Shown here piece after piece: positions 7,951-16,555 of a stretch of DNA of 64,000 bases. The notes under the pieces were generated by a model. It searched no databases and was not told where the DNA came from. It was given only the letters and a program-made list of their open reading frames with translations. Numbering within the stretch: the first letter of the stretch is position 1; the number at the start of each line of letters is the position of its first letter. Source of the DNA: Alteribacter populi (GTDB lineage: Bacteria > Bacillota > Bacilli > Bacillales > Salisediminibacteriaceae). The translations under genes were made by a program, and so were the position numbers. Location of the stretch: the NCBI RefSeq assembly GCF_002352765.1, contig NZ_KZ293963.1, positions 1,386,368 through 1,450,367 of the forward strand, written 5' to 3'.

Positions 7951-9192
7951 CTAGGCTTTGAATTTTTTAAAAATCAAGGTAGCGTTGTGTCCGCCAAAAC
8001 CAAGTGAATTACTTAATACAGCATTCACTTCCTGACGTCGTGCTTCGTTAACAACGTAATCAAGATCACAGTCATCATCTGGTGTTTCATAATTGACGGT
8101 TGGAGGAATAATACCTTCATCGATCGCTTTTACTGAAAAGATTGCTTCAATCGCTCCTGCTGCACCTAATAAGTGGCCCGTCATTGACTTTGTTGAGCTA
8201 ATCGCCATTTTCCGGGCATGGTCGCCGAAAACGGTTTTAGCAGCTATCGTTTCATACTTGTCATTATATTCTGTACTCGTTCCATGAGCATTCATATAAT
8301 CAACTTCTTCAGGTGAAAGCTCCGCATCTTTAAGAGCTTGACGCATGGCACGAACACCGCCTTCTCCTTCAGGTGCAGGTGCAGTCAAGTGATAAGCGTC
8401 ACCCGTCGCACCGTATCCAACAATTTCAGCGTAAATACGGGCGCCACGCTTTTCAGCAGACTCTAAAGATTCGAGAATGAGTACGCCTGCTCCTTCACCC
8501 ATGACAAAGCCGTCTCGATTTTTATCAAATGGGCGACTCGCCGTTTTTGGGTCCGGGTTTGTAGACATCGCTTTTGCAGATGTAAATCCGGCAAATGACA
8601 TTTCAGTGAGAGGGGCCTCGGCTCCTCCTGTGATCATCACATCAGCGTCACCACGCTCAATAACTTTAAACGCATCTCCAATTGAATTCGCTCCAGAGGC
8701 ACAAGCGGTTACCGTACAGGAGTTGATTCCTTTTGCCCCAAGCATAATGGAGACTTGTCCAGATGCCATATCTGGAATGAGCATTGGAACAAAGAACGGG
8801 CTCACACGACGGTGGCCGCGCTTTTCATATAAACGAAACTGTTTTTCGTACGTATCCATTCCGCCAATTCCAGACCCGATCCATACCCCAATACGCTCTG
8901 CATTTGTATCGTCGATGGTAAGATCAGCATCTTTTACCGCCATCATTGAGCTCGCCACCGCAAATTGGGTAAAGCGGTCCATTTTCCGGGCATCTTTTTT
9001 CTCCATAAAAGCGGCCGGATCAAATTCTTTTGCCTCCCCGGCTACTTTCGTAGGAAAATTGGCTTCTTCGTATCTATCAAAAACATCAATACCTGATTCC
9101 CCATTTGTAATTTTTGTCCACGTTTGTTCCATATCATTTGCTAGAGGTGTAACAGCACCCATGCCTGTTACAACTACGCGATTTTTTGTCAT
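7951..9192 (-). CDS. fabF: 3-oxoacyl-[acyl-carrier-protein] synthase II
   Basis: 413 aa, full length. Catalytic triad visible: Cys164 in V-T-A-C-A-S-G-A, His303 in N-A-H-G-T-S-T and His340 in M-T-G-H-L-L-G-A-A-G. Catalyses elongation of acyl-ACP with malonyl-ACP in the cytoplasmic type II fatty acid pathway, and in Bacillus contributes to temperature-dependent chain selection. Second gene after fabH (184-bp spacing), shared terminator at 7901-7931. The divergence from fabH spacing in B. subtilis is small. Probably regulated by FapR through the promoter upstream of fabH. Confidence 0.95.
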   Translation of the reverse strand: MTKNRVVVTGMGAVTPLANDMEQTWTKITNGESGIDVFDRYEEANFPTKVAGEAKEFDPAAFMEKKDARKMDRFTQFAVASSMMAVKDADLTIDDTNAERIGVWIGSGIGGMDTYEKQFRLYEKRGHRRVSPFFVPMLIPDMASGQVSIMLGAKGINSCTVTACASGANSIGDAFKVIERGDADVMITGGAEAPLTEMSFAGFTSAKAMSTNPDPKTASRPFDKNRDGFVMGEGAGVLILESLESAEKRGARIYAEIVGYGATGDAYHLTAPAPEGEGGVRAMRQALKDAELSPEEVDYMNAHGTSTEYNDKYETIAAKTVFGDHARKMAISSTKSMTGHLLGAAGAIEAIFSVKAIDEGIIPPTVNYETPDDDCDLDYVVNEARRQEVNAVLSNSLGFGGHNATLIFKKFKA

Positions 9193-9376
9193 TTTTGCTA
9201 ACCCCTTTCATGAATACACTTCAAGATCAAGTTATAATGATTTTTTACTTTTTTAAAATAGGAGGACAAAAAGTCAGGAAGGTCTGTTTATCGCTATTTA
9301 AGCAACAGAGCGTATGATAAAACTACGTATATGAATGCATTCGCTGATTTTTACTATCCCCTTCCTAGTCATTTGG

Positions 9377-10309
9377 TTATCTTCCCCAACGGATCGCGAC
9401 AGACCCCCATACTAAGCCTGCCCCAAATCCAACTAATACGACCACGTCGTCATCTTTTATCTTACCATTACTTAAGTCATGCACTAAAGATATTGGGATG
9501 GAAGCCGAAGATGTATTGCCAAAACGATCCACTGTTTTTGACATTTTCTCGATAGGGAGCTCCAAACGCTGACGGGAAGCTTCCATTATTCGAATATTTG
9601 CTTGGTGAGGCACGAGATAATCACATTCGTCTTTTGTTAACCCAGCTTTTTCCAACACATTTACGCATGATTCGCCCATTTGTCTAACAGCGAATTTAAA
9701 TACTTCTCTTCCATTCATGAGAAGATGTTTTTCTTGACGTATATGTTCCGATCCTGCCCCATCCGCGCCTAATTCAAAGGACAAAATACCTCGATCTCCT
9801 GAAACAGGCCCTAGTATCGCGGCTCCTGCAGCATCCCCGAATAATACAGCTGTATTTCGATCTTCCCAATCGACAATTTTCGATAGTTTTTCTGCTCCAA
9901 CGACGAGGATGTTTCGGTATGCTCCATTTTCTATAAATTGTTTCGCTGTCACTAACCCGTACATAAAACCGGCACACGCAGCACCAACATCCATCGCTGC
10001 TGCATTTTTAGCACCTAGTCGGTCTTGAATCAAAGCAGATACCGACGGGAAGGGACGATCTCCTGTAACCGTCGCGACAATAATTAGATCAATGTCTTCG
10101 GCAGACACATCTGCATTTTTGAGTGCTTGAGCGGCTGCTTCATAGGACATATCTGAAGTATTAACCTCATCAGTTGTAATTCTTCTTTCTTTTATCCCAG
10201 TTCTTGTCTGGATCCATTCATCAGTTGTATCCATTCTTTCCTCAAAATCTGCATTCGTTAAAACTTTTTCAGGAATATAACTACCCATTCCCCAAATGCC
10301 TGCTCTCAT
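9377..10309 (-). CDS. fabH: 3-oxoacyl-[acyl-carrier-protein] synthase III
   Basis: 310 aa, full length. Cys112 in G-A-A-C-A-G-F, the H-Q-A-N motif (V-P-H-Q-A-N-I-R-I) and G-N-T-S-S-A-S give the Cys-His-Asn triad of KAS III. Starts fatty acid synthesis by condensing acetyl- or branched acyl-CoA with malonyl-ACP; Bacillus enzymes prefer branched primers. It precedes fabF on the same strand. Its leader, about 260 nt, contains a MITE-like repeat (10365-10532) between the probable FapR-regulated promoter and the start codon. Confidence 0.95.
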   Translation of the reverse strand: MRAGIWGMGSYIPEKVLTNADFEERMDTTDEWIQTRTGIKERRITTDEVNTSDMSYEAAAQALKNADVSAEDIDLIIVATVTGDRPFPSVSALIQDRLGAKNAAAMDVGAACAGFMYGLVTAKQFIENGAYRNILVVGAEKLSKIVDWEDRNTAVLFGDAAGAAILGPVSGDRGILSFELGADGAGSEHIRQEKHLLMNGREVFKFAVRQMGESCVNVLEKAGLTKDECDYLVPHQANIRIMEASRQRLELPIEKMSKTVDRFGNTSSASIPISLVHDLSNGKIKDDDVVVLVGFGAGLVWGSVAIRWGR

Positions 10310-10364
10310 AGTCTATTCTCCTCTCTAAACTCTAGTAATCATATATTGATTCACTTTTAAAGGA

Positions 10365-10532
10365 TGTTCAAAATACCAGGAATCATAGCTGTCGACTCTC
10401 TTCGTATTGTCTTTTTTTAAGTTGACAAGTCATAGGTCTCTTCTTCTGCTAGCCTAACTAGGCGGAGCGAAGCAATGTCAACGATGTATCGCCGATTGCT
10501 CCTCTACCTTCTCGCTCTAATTTTTTTGAACA
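10365..10532. repeat. MITE-like element in the fabHF leader
   Basis: 168-bp non-coding stretch bounded by perfect 9-bp inverted ends TGTTCAAAA / TTTTGAACA. A second element with related ends occurs at 40752-41015. No transposase inside, so if mobile it would need help from outside. Confidence 0.55.
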
Positions 10533-10566
10533 CACACTCTTAGTATTCCTTCATTTGATAGTTAAT

Positions 10567-10595
10567 ATTATGACCTAGTCCTAAAAAAAATGCAA
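10567..10595 (-). promoter_or_regulatory. fabHF promoter with FapR-like operator
   Basis: On the minus strand, TTGCAT (-35), 17-bp spacer, CATAAT (-10). The palindrome TTATGACCTAGTCCTAA (10568-10584) overlaps it and agrees at 14 of 17 positions with TTAGTACCTAGTACTAA, the Bacillus FapR motif as I recall it. FapR represses lipid synthesis genes and is released by malonyl-CoA. Location upstream of fabH is as expected. Confidence 0.55.
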
Positions 10596-10689
10596 TCCTT
10601 TTTGCCTCATGTCGGGCAGCTCCCTACACCACTTCTCCCTTTGGACATAGTGTAAATATAAAGGTGAGTGTTTAAAAGGAGGAGATGTT

Positions 10690-10998
10690 GTGGCACAAGA
10701 AGACCAAAATTGGGGCGGGAGTATCTTTGACCGGATGATGTTCGGTGATCGTGCAGTGGAAAACTATGAGGAAACGGAACTTTCAAAAGAGCAAACTGAA
10801 GATCAAGAGCAAACGGATGAAAGCCAATTGCCTGAAACAGGAACGGAAAATGAAATGAGTCCTGAGCAAATGGAACAAATGGAACAAACAATGAATCAAA
10901 TTGCAGCCATTATGGAATTTGCAAATCAAATGAAGCCATATGTAAAACAATTATCACCTTTATGGGAGGCAATTAAGAAATTTTCAAATTCGAAATAG
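10690..10998 (+). CDS. Hypothetical acidic Glu/Gln-rich protein
   Basis: 102 aa starting GTG with GGAGGAGATGTT just upstream. Residues about 25-75 are very rich in Glu and Gln; the C-terminal 30 residues form a predicted amphipathic helix (K-P-Y-V-K-Q-L-S-P-L-W). No membrane segment or known motif. Divergent from fabH. This low-complexity acidic type is common among small Bacillus spore or cytosolic proteins, but no function can be assigned. Confidence 0.65.
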   Translation: MAQEDQNWGGSIFDRMMFGDRAVENYEETELSKEQTEDQEQTDESQLPETGTENEMSPEQMEQMEQTMNQIAAIMEFANQMKPYVKQLSPLWEAIKKFSNSK

Positions 10999-11096
10999 CA
11001 GAATCAACCTAACCTATTTAATTTTATAGTTAAAGAAAACTTGCAAGCCTTAATGGTGGAAACCTTATAAGTACTTATTCCTTTAAAGTTAAGTAT

Positions 11097-11122
11097 GAAA
11101 AAACTCCGCATTGGCGGAGTTT
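11097..11122 (-). terminator. Terminator of the 11136-11513 gene
   Basis: Stem ACTCCGC / GCGGAGT around ATTG, with a T-run on the minus strand. Confidence 0.85.
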
Positions 11123-11135
11123 ATTTCTGGACAGT

Positions 11136-11513
11136 TTATTGCATCGGGTTTCCATAATAGGGACCATAGTTGGCACCGTAATTAGGACCGAAATTCGAAC
11201 CGTAGCTCGGGCCGTAGCTCGGGCCGTATCCCGGTCCATAACTCGGACCATAGCTGGGACCGTAACTTGGGCCATAATTCGGACCATAATAGGGGCCAGG
11301 ATAAGGCCCTGGATAAGGTCCTGGACCGTATTTAGGACCGCTAAAGGCACTATAAACGATAGGTCCAACAGCTAATCCAGCTAAAAACGGAAGAAACGGG
11401 AAATACCGCTGGTCATGGCCTCCAGGGTGTCCACCTGGCCCATGTCCCGGGCTGGGTCCTCTCATTTCGTTTCGATAAAAGCCGCCATGGTAATAAGCAG
11501 GCTGAAGATTCAT
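11136..11513 (-). CDS. Gly-Pro-Tyr repeat protein, spore-coat-like
   Basis: 125 aa. N-terminal 35 residues are Gly/His/Pro-rich; residues about 38-60 are hydrophobic (F-P-F-L-P-F-L-A-G-L-A-V-G-P); the rest is a near-perfect tandem of Y-G-P-S and P-Y-P-G units. Preceded by AGGAGGATAC. Tyr-Gly-Pro-rich proteins are typical of spore coat or surface structures where Tyr can be cross-linked; that role is inference. Own terminator immediately downstream. Confidence 0.65.
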   Translation of the reverse strand: MNLQPAYYHGGFYRNEMRGPSPGHGPGGHPGGHDQRYFPFLPFLAGLAVGPIVYSAFSGPKYGPGPYPGPYPGPYYGPNYGPSYGPSYGPSYGPGYGPSYGPSYGSNFGPNYGANYGPYYGNPMQ

Positions 11514-11622
11514 TCGTAGTATCCTCCTTAAGCGATAGCAAATAGAATGCGTTCACTCTTTACTATCATATGAGGACAATGCCGACATGAGCCTGTACTT
11601 TGCGGATGATTATCAATTCTTA

Positions 11623-11952
11623 TTAATTCTCTGACTGGTCGGCCATCGTTTTCATAAGCTCTTCAAAAGCACCATCGACTCGTTCTTTCAGTTTTTTCTC
11701 TTCGTCATTTTTCGGCTCATAGCCTTGGAGTTCTTCATAGGTGGATAAAAACCCTTCGATATCCTTCGTTCCAATTTGAGCCATAGATAAGTGAACTAAA
11801 AAAGTAACATTCGGCTTCTCCGGTTGATGAAGCATCGGCTTTAAAGGCTCGAGCAACTCAATTGCCTCTTGAAACTCTTTGCGGTGAACCGCTTTATATC
11901 CGTTAACAACACGATCTGCCATAGACTTTAATGCTTTATTTTGTTCTGCCAT
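11623..11952 (-). CDS. Hypothetical TPR-like helical protein
   Basis: 109 aa, all-helical by composition, with a pattern resembling one to two TPR units (G-Y-K-A-V-H-R-K-E-F-Q-E-A-I-E-L-L at about 18-34). Starts ATG 11952 with AAGGAGTGG upstream. Soluble. No family recognised. It is transcribed alone: an A/T-rich gap and separate terminators lie on both sides. Confidence 0.6.
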   Translation of the reverse strand: MAEQNKALKSMADRVVNGYKAVHRKEFQEAIELLEPLKPMLHQPEKPNVTFLVHLSMAQIGTKDIEGFLSTYEELQGYEPKNDEEKKLKERVDGAFEELMKTMADQSEN

Positions 11953-12063
11953 TGCTTAAACCACTCCTTCTCAACATCTCTCTATCCTAAAGAAATAACC
12001 TGCATCTTGCAACTAAATTGTCGGGGGACAGTCCCCGCACAATTTTGTAAACATTGCATAATG

Positions 12064-12090
12064 AAGAGGCTGCGTAACTCGCAGCCTCTT
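12064..12090. terminator. Strong terminator after the DinB-like gene
   Basis: Perfect 11-bp stem AAGAGGCTGCG / CGCAGCCTCTT with a 5-nt loop. Nearby at 12018-12040 is a short palindrome GGGGACAGTCCCC, a motif often seen between Bacillus genes. Confidence 0.85.
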
Positions 12091-12101
12091 TATTGTTTTC
12101 A

Positions 12102-12656
12102 TTATAATGAAAGATAAGGAGTTGTGAAATGATCCCATTTTTCCCGTTTTCCGTTCATGAGAGTAAATATGAGCGCCATTTGTCCACGGTGATAACTTTC
12201 ATGATCAATCAAATGATATAATACCCACTCAGGAGAGCAATACGTTTCCTCGTCACCGAGCACAACCTCTAAAGAAGGTCTTTTAAACTCCATATCAGAC
12301 ATCATCATAAAGTGTTCTCTCGTGAGCATTCTCGCTTCTCCTAACCTGGAAAGAAACCAAGCCTTTTCTTGTTTCGGTGGAGTAACAATTTCCTGTTTTT
12401 CTTGGAAGAGAAATCGTTCGTGATCCTCCTCACTAAGCGGCTGCTGACGGAGAACTTCTTTGTTCCACCAAAGCTCAATTTGCGCAAGATGAAGGAGATA
12501 CCCTGCCACAGTTGGTACTTGTGGAACATGAAAATAGAGATCTTCTTCATCCACTTTATCGATCATGGTCAACAATTTTTCTCTTGTTTGAATCAAACCG
12601 TCTAATAAGTAAAGTGAATCTCTTGATGGCCCGGAATCAAGTGTTCTTTTTTCCAT
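12102..12656 (-). CDS. DinB superfamily protein
   Basis: 184 aa four-helix-bundle protein. Putative metal ligands: His in L-H-L-A-Q-I-E (about residue 56) and the pair in L-I-D-H-E-S-Y-H-R-G-Q (about 152 and 156), the H...HxxxH pattern of DinB/YfiT-like enzymes. Members are metal-dependent thiol-linked transferases or of unknown function; the reaction here cannot be told. ATG 12656 preceded by GGGGGAAAGAG. Inserted between the fab region and med, so not part of the ancestral order. Confidence 0.75.
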   Translation of the reverse strand: MEKRTLDSGPSRDSLYLLDGLIQTREKLLTMIDKVDEEDLYFHVPQVPTVAGYLLHLAQIELWWNKEVLRQQPLSEEDHERFLFQEKQEIVTPPKQEKAWFLSRLGEARMLTREHFMMMSDMEFKRPSLEVVLGDEETYCSPEWVLYHLIDHESYHRGQMALIFTLMNGKREKWDHFTTPYLSL

Positions 12657-12703
12657 CTCTTTCCCCCCGAAATCTAAAAATAGTTAATTTGGCTTCATAT
12701 TAT

Positions 12704-13675
12704 CTATTCCATACTATCTTCTATCTCGGAAGGTAATTTTCCTGTTTCTATGTAAACTTCCACTTGTTCATCTAACCATTTCTGCAAAGATTCTGGAACA
12801 TCCACTGAGTATTCTCCCAGAGTTACCACTCCGTCTTGGAAATCATAGTAACGATTCCCACTCTCTAAACTTCCTTCATTAAATTGGCTGGCAACATTTT
12901 CATAGAGCTGGTCCACCCGTTGTACAGTGCTTGTAAGGATCGTGGATTCTCCTAAGTCCTGCTGGTCACCTACGTAACCTATGGCATGAAAACCGTCATC
13001 CTTCACCTCTTCAATTACGGATACATGGTACCCATCTCCTGCTGGATAATAGACATCTACACCTTTTCTTTTCATCGTTTGATATATAGATAGTGCCTTT
13101 TCTTCATCAGCCCAGCTTTCTACATAATCAACATGTACTGTCACATTTTCCATTTGATGTTTTGCACCATCTTCAAAACCTTCGACTTCCGGCTGCCATG
13201 GAAATGCCGCGATTACGGCGACTTCATCTGATTCAGACATTTCACTTGCGAGCATACCCGCAAAGAAGCCCATAGAATACCCTTGGAAATGTAAACTGGT
13301 TATGTTTTCTCCATCCACCTCACCATTAAAACTTACAAAATGAATGTGAGGGTAATCGTCTTTTAAGGTCATAAACGGCTTGGCATAGATTTGACTATGA
13401 CCAAAAACTAAGTTCACTCCTTCTTCATCAAAGGCTTCTACAGCATCATAAATCGCTTGATAACTTCGGATATTTTCTTCAAGTAACACATCGACTTCCA
13501 TATTAGAATGGATTGTTAACATACCTTCATATCCTTTTTTATTCCATCCTTGGTCATCCATAGGGTGAGGAAGAAGTAATCCTGCTTTCTTCAAATCCCC
13601 GCTGTCTGCTGCTATTACACACCCTGTTAACATTGAAGCTAAAACAAGAACCAGGACTCCTTGTAGCAGTTTCAT
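12704..13675 (-). CDS. med: Med-like BMP-family lipoprotein
   Basis: 323 aa from ATG 13675. Signal peptide with lipobox L-T-G-C (Cys about 19), then a periplasmic-binding-protein type I fold of the BMP/PnrA family (motifs L-L-P-H-P-M-D-D-Q-G-W-N and G-Y-V-G-D-Q). In B. subtilis Med positively affects competence through ComK; the family otherwise binds nucleosides. Assignment rests on sequence character plus location near yjaV-yjaU and fabHF. The small comZ gene that usually follows is not seen between 12656 and 12704. GTG 13690 is an alternative start but gives a worse signal peptide. Confidence 0.8.
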   Translation of the reverse strand: MKLLQGVLVLVLASMLTGCVIAADSGDLKKAGLLLPHPMDDQGWNKKGYEGMLTIHSNMEVDVLLEENIRSYQAIYDAVEAFDEEGVNLVFGHSQIYAKPFMTLKDDYPHIHFVSFNGEVDGENITSLHFQGYSMGFFAGMLASEMSESDEVAVIAAFPWQPEVEGFEDGAKHQMENVTVHVDYVESWADEEKALSIYQTMKRKGVDVYYPAGDGYHVSVIEEVKDDGFHAIGYVGDQQDLGESTILTSTVQRVDQLYENVASQFNEGSLESGNRYYDFQDGVVTLGEYSVDVPESLQKWLDEQVEVYIETGKLPSEIEDSME

Positions 13676-13911
13676 ATCGTGTTGGCACACTCCTCTACAC
13701 CATTTCTCATCTTAATCTTTTATTCGGACCAAATTCACTGAGAACATTGCCACACTCTCTAGCTGTCGGTGCTTCGACTTTTTCCGCACTTCTTGTCCAC
13801 TTTTGACACACACTATAAATAACCAAAACAATATTTGTATTTTAGACATTACCTTAATTTGAAAATTTCGACATTTATTTTCTAAATCCTTTTTCATGGG
13901 TAACAAATAGA

Positions 13912-14133
13912 TTACACTTTCTTTACAAATTTGTGAAAAAGCCATTCACTGATTCCTGCAATGAGTAAAGCTGCGACTAGCGCAACTCCTTGATCGATTC
14001 TAAATTGATAGTATAAGAGATAAAAAAGGCCAAGTGCAATAATTGCAAATAATAGGATACCAAACAACAAATTCTTCAAATATAATCCGACTCCTTTCTT
14101 GCTAATCATCGCAAATTGTGAACACCACTTCAA
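13912..14133 (-). CDS. Small two-helix membrane protein
   Basis: 73 aa if started at TTG 14133, which overlaps the yjaV stop by 2 bases and implies coupling; ATG 14109 would give 65 aa. Two hydrophobic helices (about 20-42 and 48-64), short basic tail. Unknown family. A small membrane gene between yjaV and med is not part of the B. subtilis order I know. Confidence 0.6.
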   Translation of the reverse strand: MKWCSQFAMISKKGVGLYLKNLLFGILLFAIIALGLFYLLYYQFRIDQGVALVAALLIAGISEWLFHKFVKKV

Positions 14134-14933
14134 GACTCTTTTTCAGAAAAACCGTTCTCATCACCGTTTAATCTTTGAGCAATCGACGCAAACTGTTCTT
14201 CAATTCCTTCATCAATTGAGCGATCCTTAATGATAACGAAACGGTCGTTCGCTTTTTCATCCTGGTCCTCGACTTTTGTTGCTATCTCTTTATATTTTGT
14301 TAACTTTTCATATCGTTGAATCAATGAACAAAACGCTTCCTTCCAGCGTTTTTTTCTACCACTGGTAAGTTGGATATCCTCGGCTCCGTTCCCTGTGATG
14401 TAATCAGCTAGCGCATCCGCTGTATCTTCTACGTATAACAAATCCCCTGCCTCTTGATTTGCCTCGTTTATCAAATCGTCTACAGTAAATGTCCATTCAT
14501 CCTTAACTATGCTCGTCAAAAGAGTAGCAAACACCATTTTCTCTGGTTGGTATGGGCCATAGAGAGTTGGAACTTTCACTGTAAATAATGGTATTATGTC
14601 AGGGTCTTCTTGTTTATCATTCTCCCTGCAAACCCGGATCACGTCATTTTCAGCTGTGAATTTCGCTACCGCTGCGCTTTCAAATGTTTGAGCATATTCG
14701 TTTAAAACGAACTTATCAGCTCTCCTTACCCTGTCAATAGCCGCGTCGCTTTGCTCTGGTAAAAAAGCAAGCGAAAATAAACTATTTCGTACAAAAAACG
14801 AATTTAAATCATATTCAAGCTTAGTCATAGGCATTTCCTGGACAGCAATAACTTCTATTCCTCGATTCATCAAACTCTGACTCAAATAAAATCCGAAAAA
14901 ATCAAGTCCACCAAGTATTACGATACGATTCAT
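14130..14933 (-). CDS. yjaV: YjaV-like NAD-binding epimerase-fold protein
   Basis: 267 aa. N-terminal Rossmann start I-V-I-L-G-G-L-D-F-F-G-F replaces the classical G-x-x-G-x-x-G, and P-T-L-Y-G-P-Y-Q-P (about 128-136) matches the short-chain epimerase family. The catalytic Y-x-x-x-K is not obvious, so it may be non-catalytic. It lies between yjaU and med as in B. subtilis. Acidic and cytosolic. Function unknown. Confidence 0.65.
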   Translation of the reverse strand: MNRIVILGGLDFFGFYLSQSLMNRGIEVIAVQEMPMTKLEYDLNSFFVRNSLFSLAFLPEQSDAAIDRVRRADKFVLNEYAQTFESAAVAKFTAENDVIRVCRENDKQEDPDIIPLFTVKVPTLYGPYQPEKMVFATLLTSIVKDEWTFTVDDLINEANQEAGDLLYVEDTADALADYITGNGAEDIQLTSGRKKRWKEAFCSLIQRYEKLTKYKEIATKVEDQDEKANDRFVIIKDRSIDEGIEEQFASIAQRLNGDENGFSEKES

Positions 14934-15003
14934 TATAGGAGCCCTCCTTTAGAAATAAATAATCCAACTCACGACAGCCGTTTACTTTACATAAATGAAA
15001 AGT

Positions 15004-15756
15004 CTACAACTCCATTAACTGTTCGTGGTTGGAAAGAAAATTTTTAACAGATACCAGGAAATCTGAGAGCTGTTTTCCAGGTAAAAAAACCGTTAATTCA
15101 ACTGGTGCCTGCCTTTCTTTTCGGGAATTTACAAATAAACGGCTATGTTCGTCAAGTGAAAAAGGGGTTTGAAAAATGCAGTGAAAAATTCGGATCATCG
15201 TATCAGGGCACGTTTTCTTCCAGCATTCACTCGGCATTTGGATCGCTTTTTCTAATACATTTTCCTCCTCCCCATACGCTTCTGACATTTCTTTCATGAA
15301 TTTTTTATAAAAAAACAACTTCGTCCGCTCGTGATTTCGGTAGGCATCTAAATTTAAGCAGGGGTTAAACAGCACCACTGACCGTAAGAGGTCCTGTTGA
15401 TTAACGAGCAGGCGCAGAGCGATTAAAGCGCCCATCCCTTCTGCAAAAACATGGATTTTAGGATTTAATATTTCAGTTTTTAACGTCTGTTTAATAAGCC
15501 GGATCGCTAAACGATAGGATTCATCATTTCCCCAATGTCTACCATACTGATTTGAATAAACAATCGTGTAACCTTGTTTTTTTAAAACATCAATAAATAA
15601 CCAACGATCCGGATGCTGATGCCAAAGGCTCGTTTTACCTTCTACGTAATGGTTGGCATCTCCCAGAACTAACAGCAGAAACCCATTTGGCCTCTCCGGC
15701 AAATGAATGACCGCGTCTTCCCCTTCCATTTGAAAATACCTTTCTGTTATCGCCAT
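15004..15756 (-). CDS. yjaU: YjaU-like alpha/beta-hydrolase-fold protein, nucleophile apparently absent
   Basis: 250 aa from ATG 15756 (GAGGGATC just upstream); a longer frame begins at 15918 but runs through a terminator. Alpha/beta-hydrolase features: strand F-L-L-L-V-L-G-D, then the nucleophile-elbow position reads F-A-E-G-M-G-A instead of G-x-S-x-G, so the Ser is replaced by Gly. If the alignment is right the protein would lack hydrolase activity. Next to yjaV, same strand, 71-bp gap. Confidence 0.65.
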   Translation of the reverse strand: MAITERYFQMEGEDAVIHLPERPNGFLLLVLGDANHYVEGKTSLWHQHPDRWLFIDVLKKQGYTIVYSNQYGRHWGNDESYRLAIRLIKQTLKTEILNPKIHVFAEGMGALIALRLLVNQQDLLRSVVLFNPCLNLDAYRNHERTKLFFYKKFMKEMSEAYGEEENVLEKAIQMPSECWKKTCPDTMIRIFHCIFQTPFSLDEHSRLFVNSRKERQAPVELTVFLPGKQLSDFLVSVKNFLSNHEQLMEL

Positions 15757-15849
15757 GCCGATCCCTCGCTCATCCTTCCAAATCATAAAAAATACGTTTA
15801 AATTGGTATGCGTTTGAACATCCTCTATAAATATCCTATTCAAAGGGTA

Positions 15850-15879
15850 AAAAAACGGCTGGGTACTATGCCCAACCGT
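15850..15879 (-). terminator. Terminator of the 15866-16012 gene
   Basis: Stem ACGGCTGGG / CCCAACCGT with the TAG stop of the small gene in the loop, followed by a T-run on the minus strand. It separates that gene from yjaU. Confidence 0.8.
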
Positions 15880-16012
15880 CTTCATTTGACTTCGAATCCA
15901 GGGAATGTACCCAATCAACCAACAAATTGTACAAACGCCGCTTCCCTTTTTCCGTTAAGTTATTATCTTTTTGAGCAAGAAGCGCTTCCAGCTCACTCCA
16001 GTGTTCATTCAA
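15866..16012 (-). CDS. Small soluble protein (48 aa)
   Basis: TTG start at 16012 with GGGGGAG seven bases upstream; 48 codons beginning M-N-E-H-W-S-E-L-E-A-L-L and ending N-E-D-G-W-A. Amphipathic helical composition (K-R-R-L-Y-N-L-L-V-D-W). The gene has its own strong terminator directly at the stop, which supports it being expressed. Its position next to yjzC and yjaU suggests a member of the small conserved genes of that interval, but I do not recognise it. Confidence 0.65.
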   Translation of the reverse strand: MNEHWSELEALLAQKDNNLTEKGKRRLYNLLVDWVHSLDSKSNEDGWA

Positions 16013-16130
16013 ATGACACTCCCCCTTCAATAACTAGTCCGTATATTAATGTATTCTCATTTTAGCAAAAAAATGATAAAAAGCTCCCTAAAAAACAGAA
16101 GCGGAACCTCCTTGATAGCGCATAAAGTAC

Positions 16131-16159
16131 AAAACAGCCTCTAGTTTGAGACTGCTTTT
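16131..16159 (-). terminator. Probable terminator of yjzC
   Basis: Imperfect stem CAGcCTC / GAGaCTG flanked by A-run and T-run. Confidence 0.6.
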
Positions 16160-16193
16160 CATTGTCCATATTTATTTAGGCTGCCTTTCACGT

Positions 16194-16373
16194 TTAAGGC
16201 TTTCTCTGATACGTCCATTTTCGCTCATGGTTCGAGTTTTCAGGAAACTTTTCTCCAGCCTTCAAGTGAACTTTTTTAGGATCATTAACCATACTTTCTG
16301 TATCGCCAATTTCTACATAAAAACCATTGTTTGGTGCTTTGTCACCTGATCTGAATTGATGATTTTGCCCCAT
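16194..16373 (-). CDS. yjzC: YjzC family protein
   Basis: 59 aa from ATG 16373, preceded by AGGAGGAGATAATT. Matches the YjzC family pattern: G-Q-N-H-Q-F-R-S-G-D-K-A-P-N-N-G near the start and H-L-K-A-G-E-K-F-P later. Function unknown; small, hydrophilic, widespread in Bacillus. Location beside yjaU agrees with B. subtilis. Confidence 0.8.
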   Translation of the reverse strand: MGQNHQFRSGDKAPNNGFYVEIGDTESMVNDPKKVHLKAGEKFPENSNHERKWTYQRKP

Positions 16374-16520
16374 AATTATCTCCTCCTGAATCAAGATGGT
16401 TTTAGCGTGACCGGAAAAGCGGGCGTTTATTCTTCATTTGGAGTGCTTTGTAAGTTTACTAAAACAGCGGAGCTCAAGCATTATATCAGCGGATATCACG
16501 CCTAACAACATAGGATACAA

Positions 16521-16555
16521 CAAAAAAACCAAGAAGAGACACCTCCTCTTGGTTT
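16521..16555 (-). terminator. Terminator of yneR
   Basis: Stem AACCAAGA...TCTTGGTT with loop pairing and seven T on the minus strand, starting at the yneR stop. Confidence 0.8.

Noticed and set aside
8477..9256. 259-codon frame antisense to fabF
   Set aside because: Shadow of the conserved fabF gene; no SD or family.
12018..12040. Possible regulatory palindrome GGGGACAGTCCCC
   Set aside because: Common intergenic motif in Bacillus; nothing ties it to a regulator.
13712..13945. 77-codon frame upstream of med
   Set aside because: Poor composition, no ribosome binding site, overlaps a good small membrane gene.
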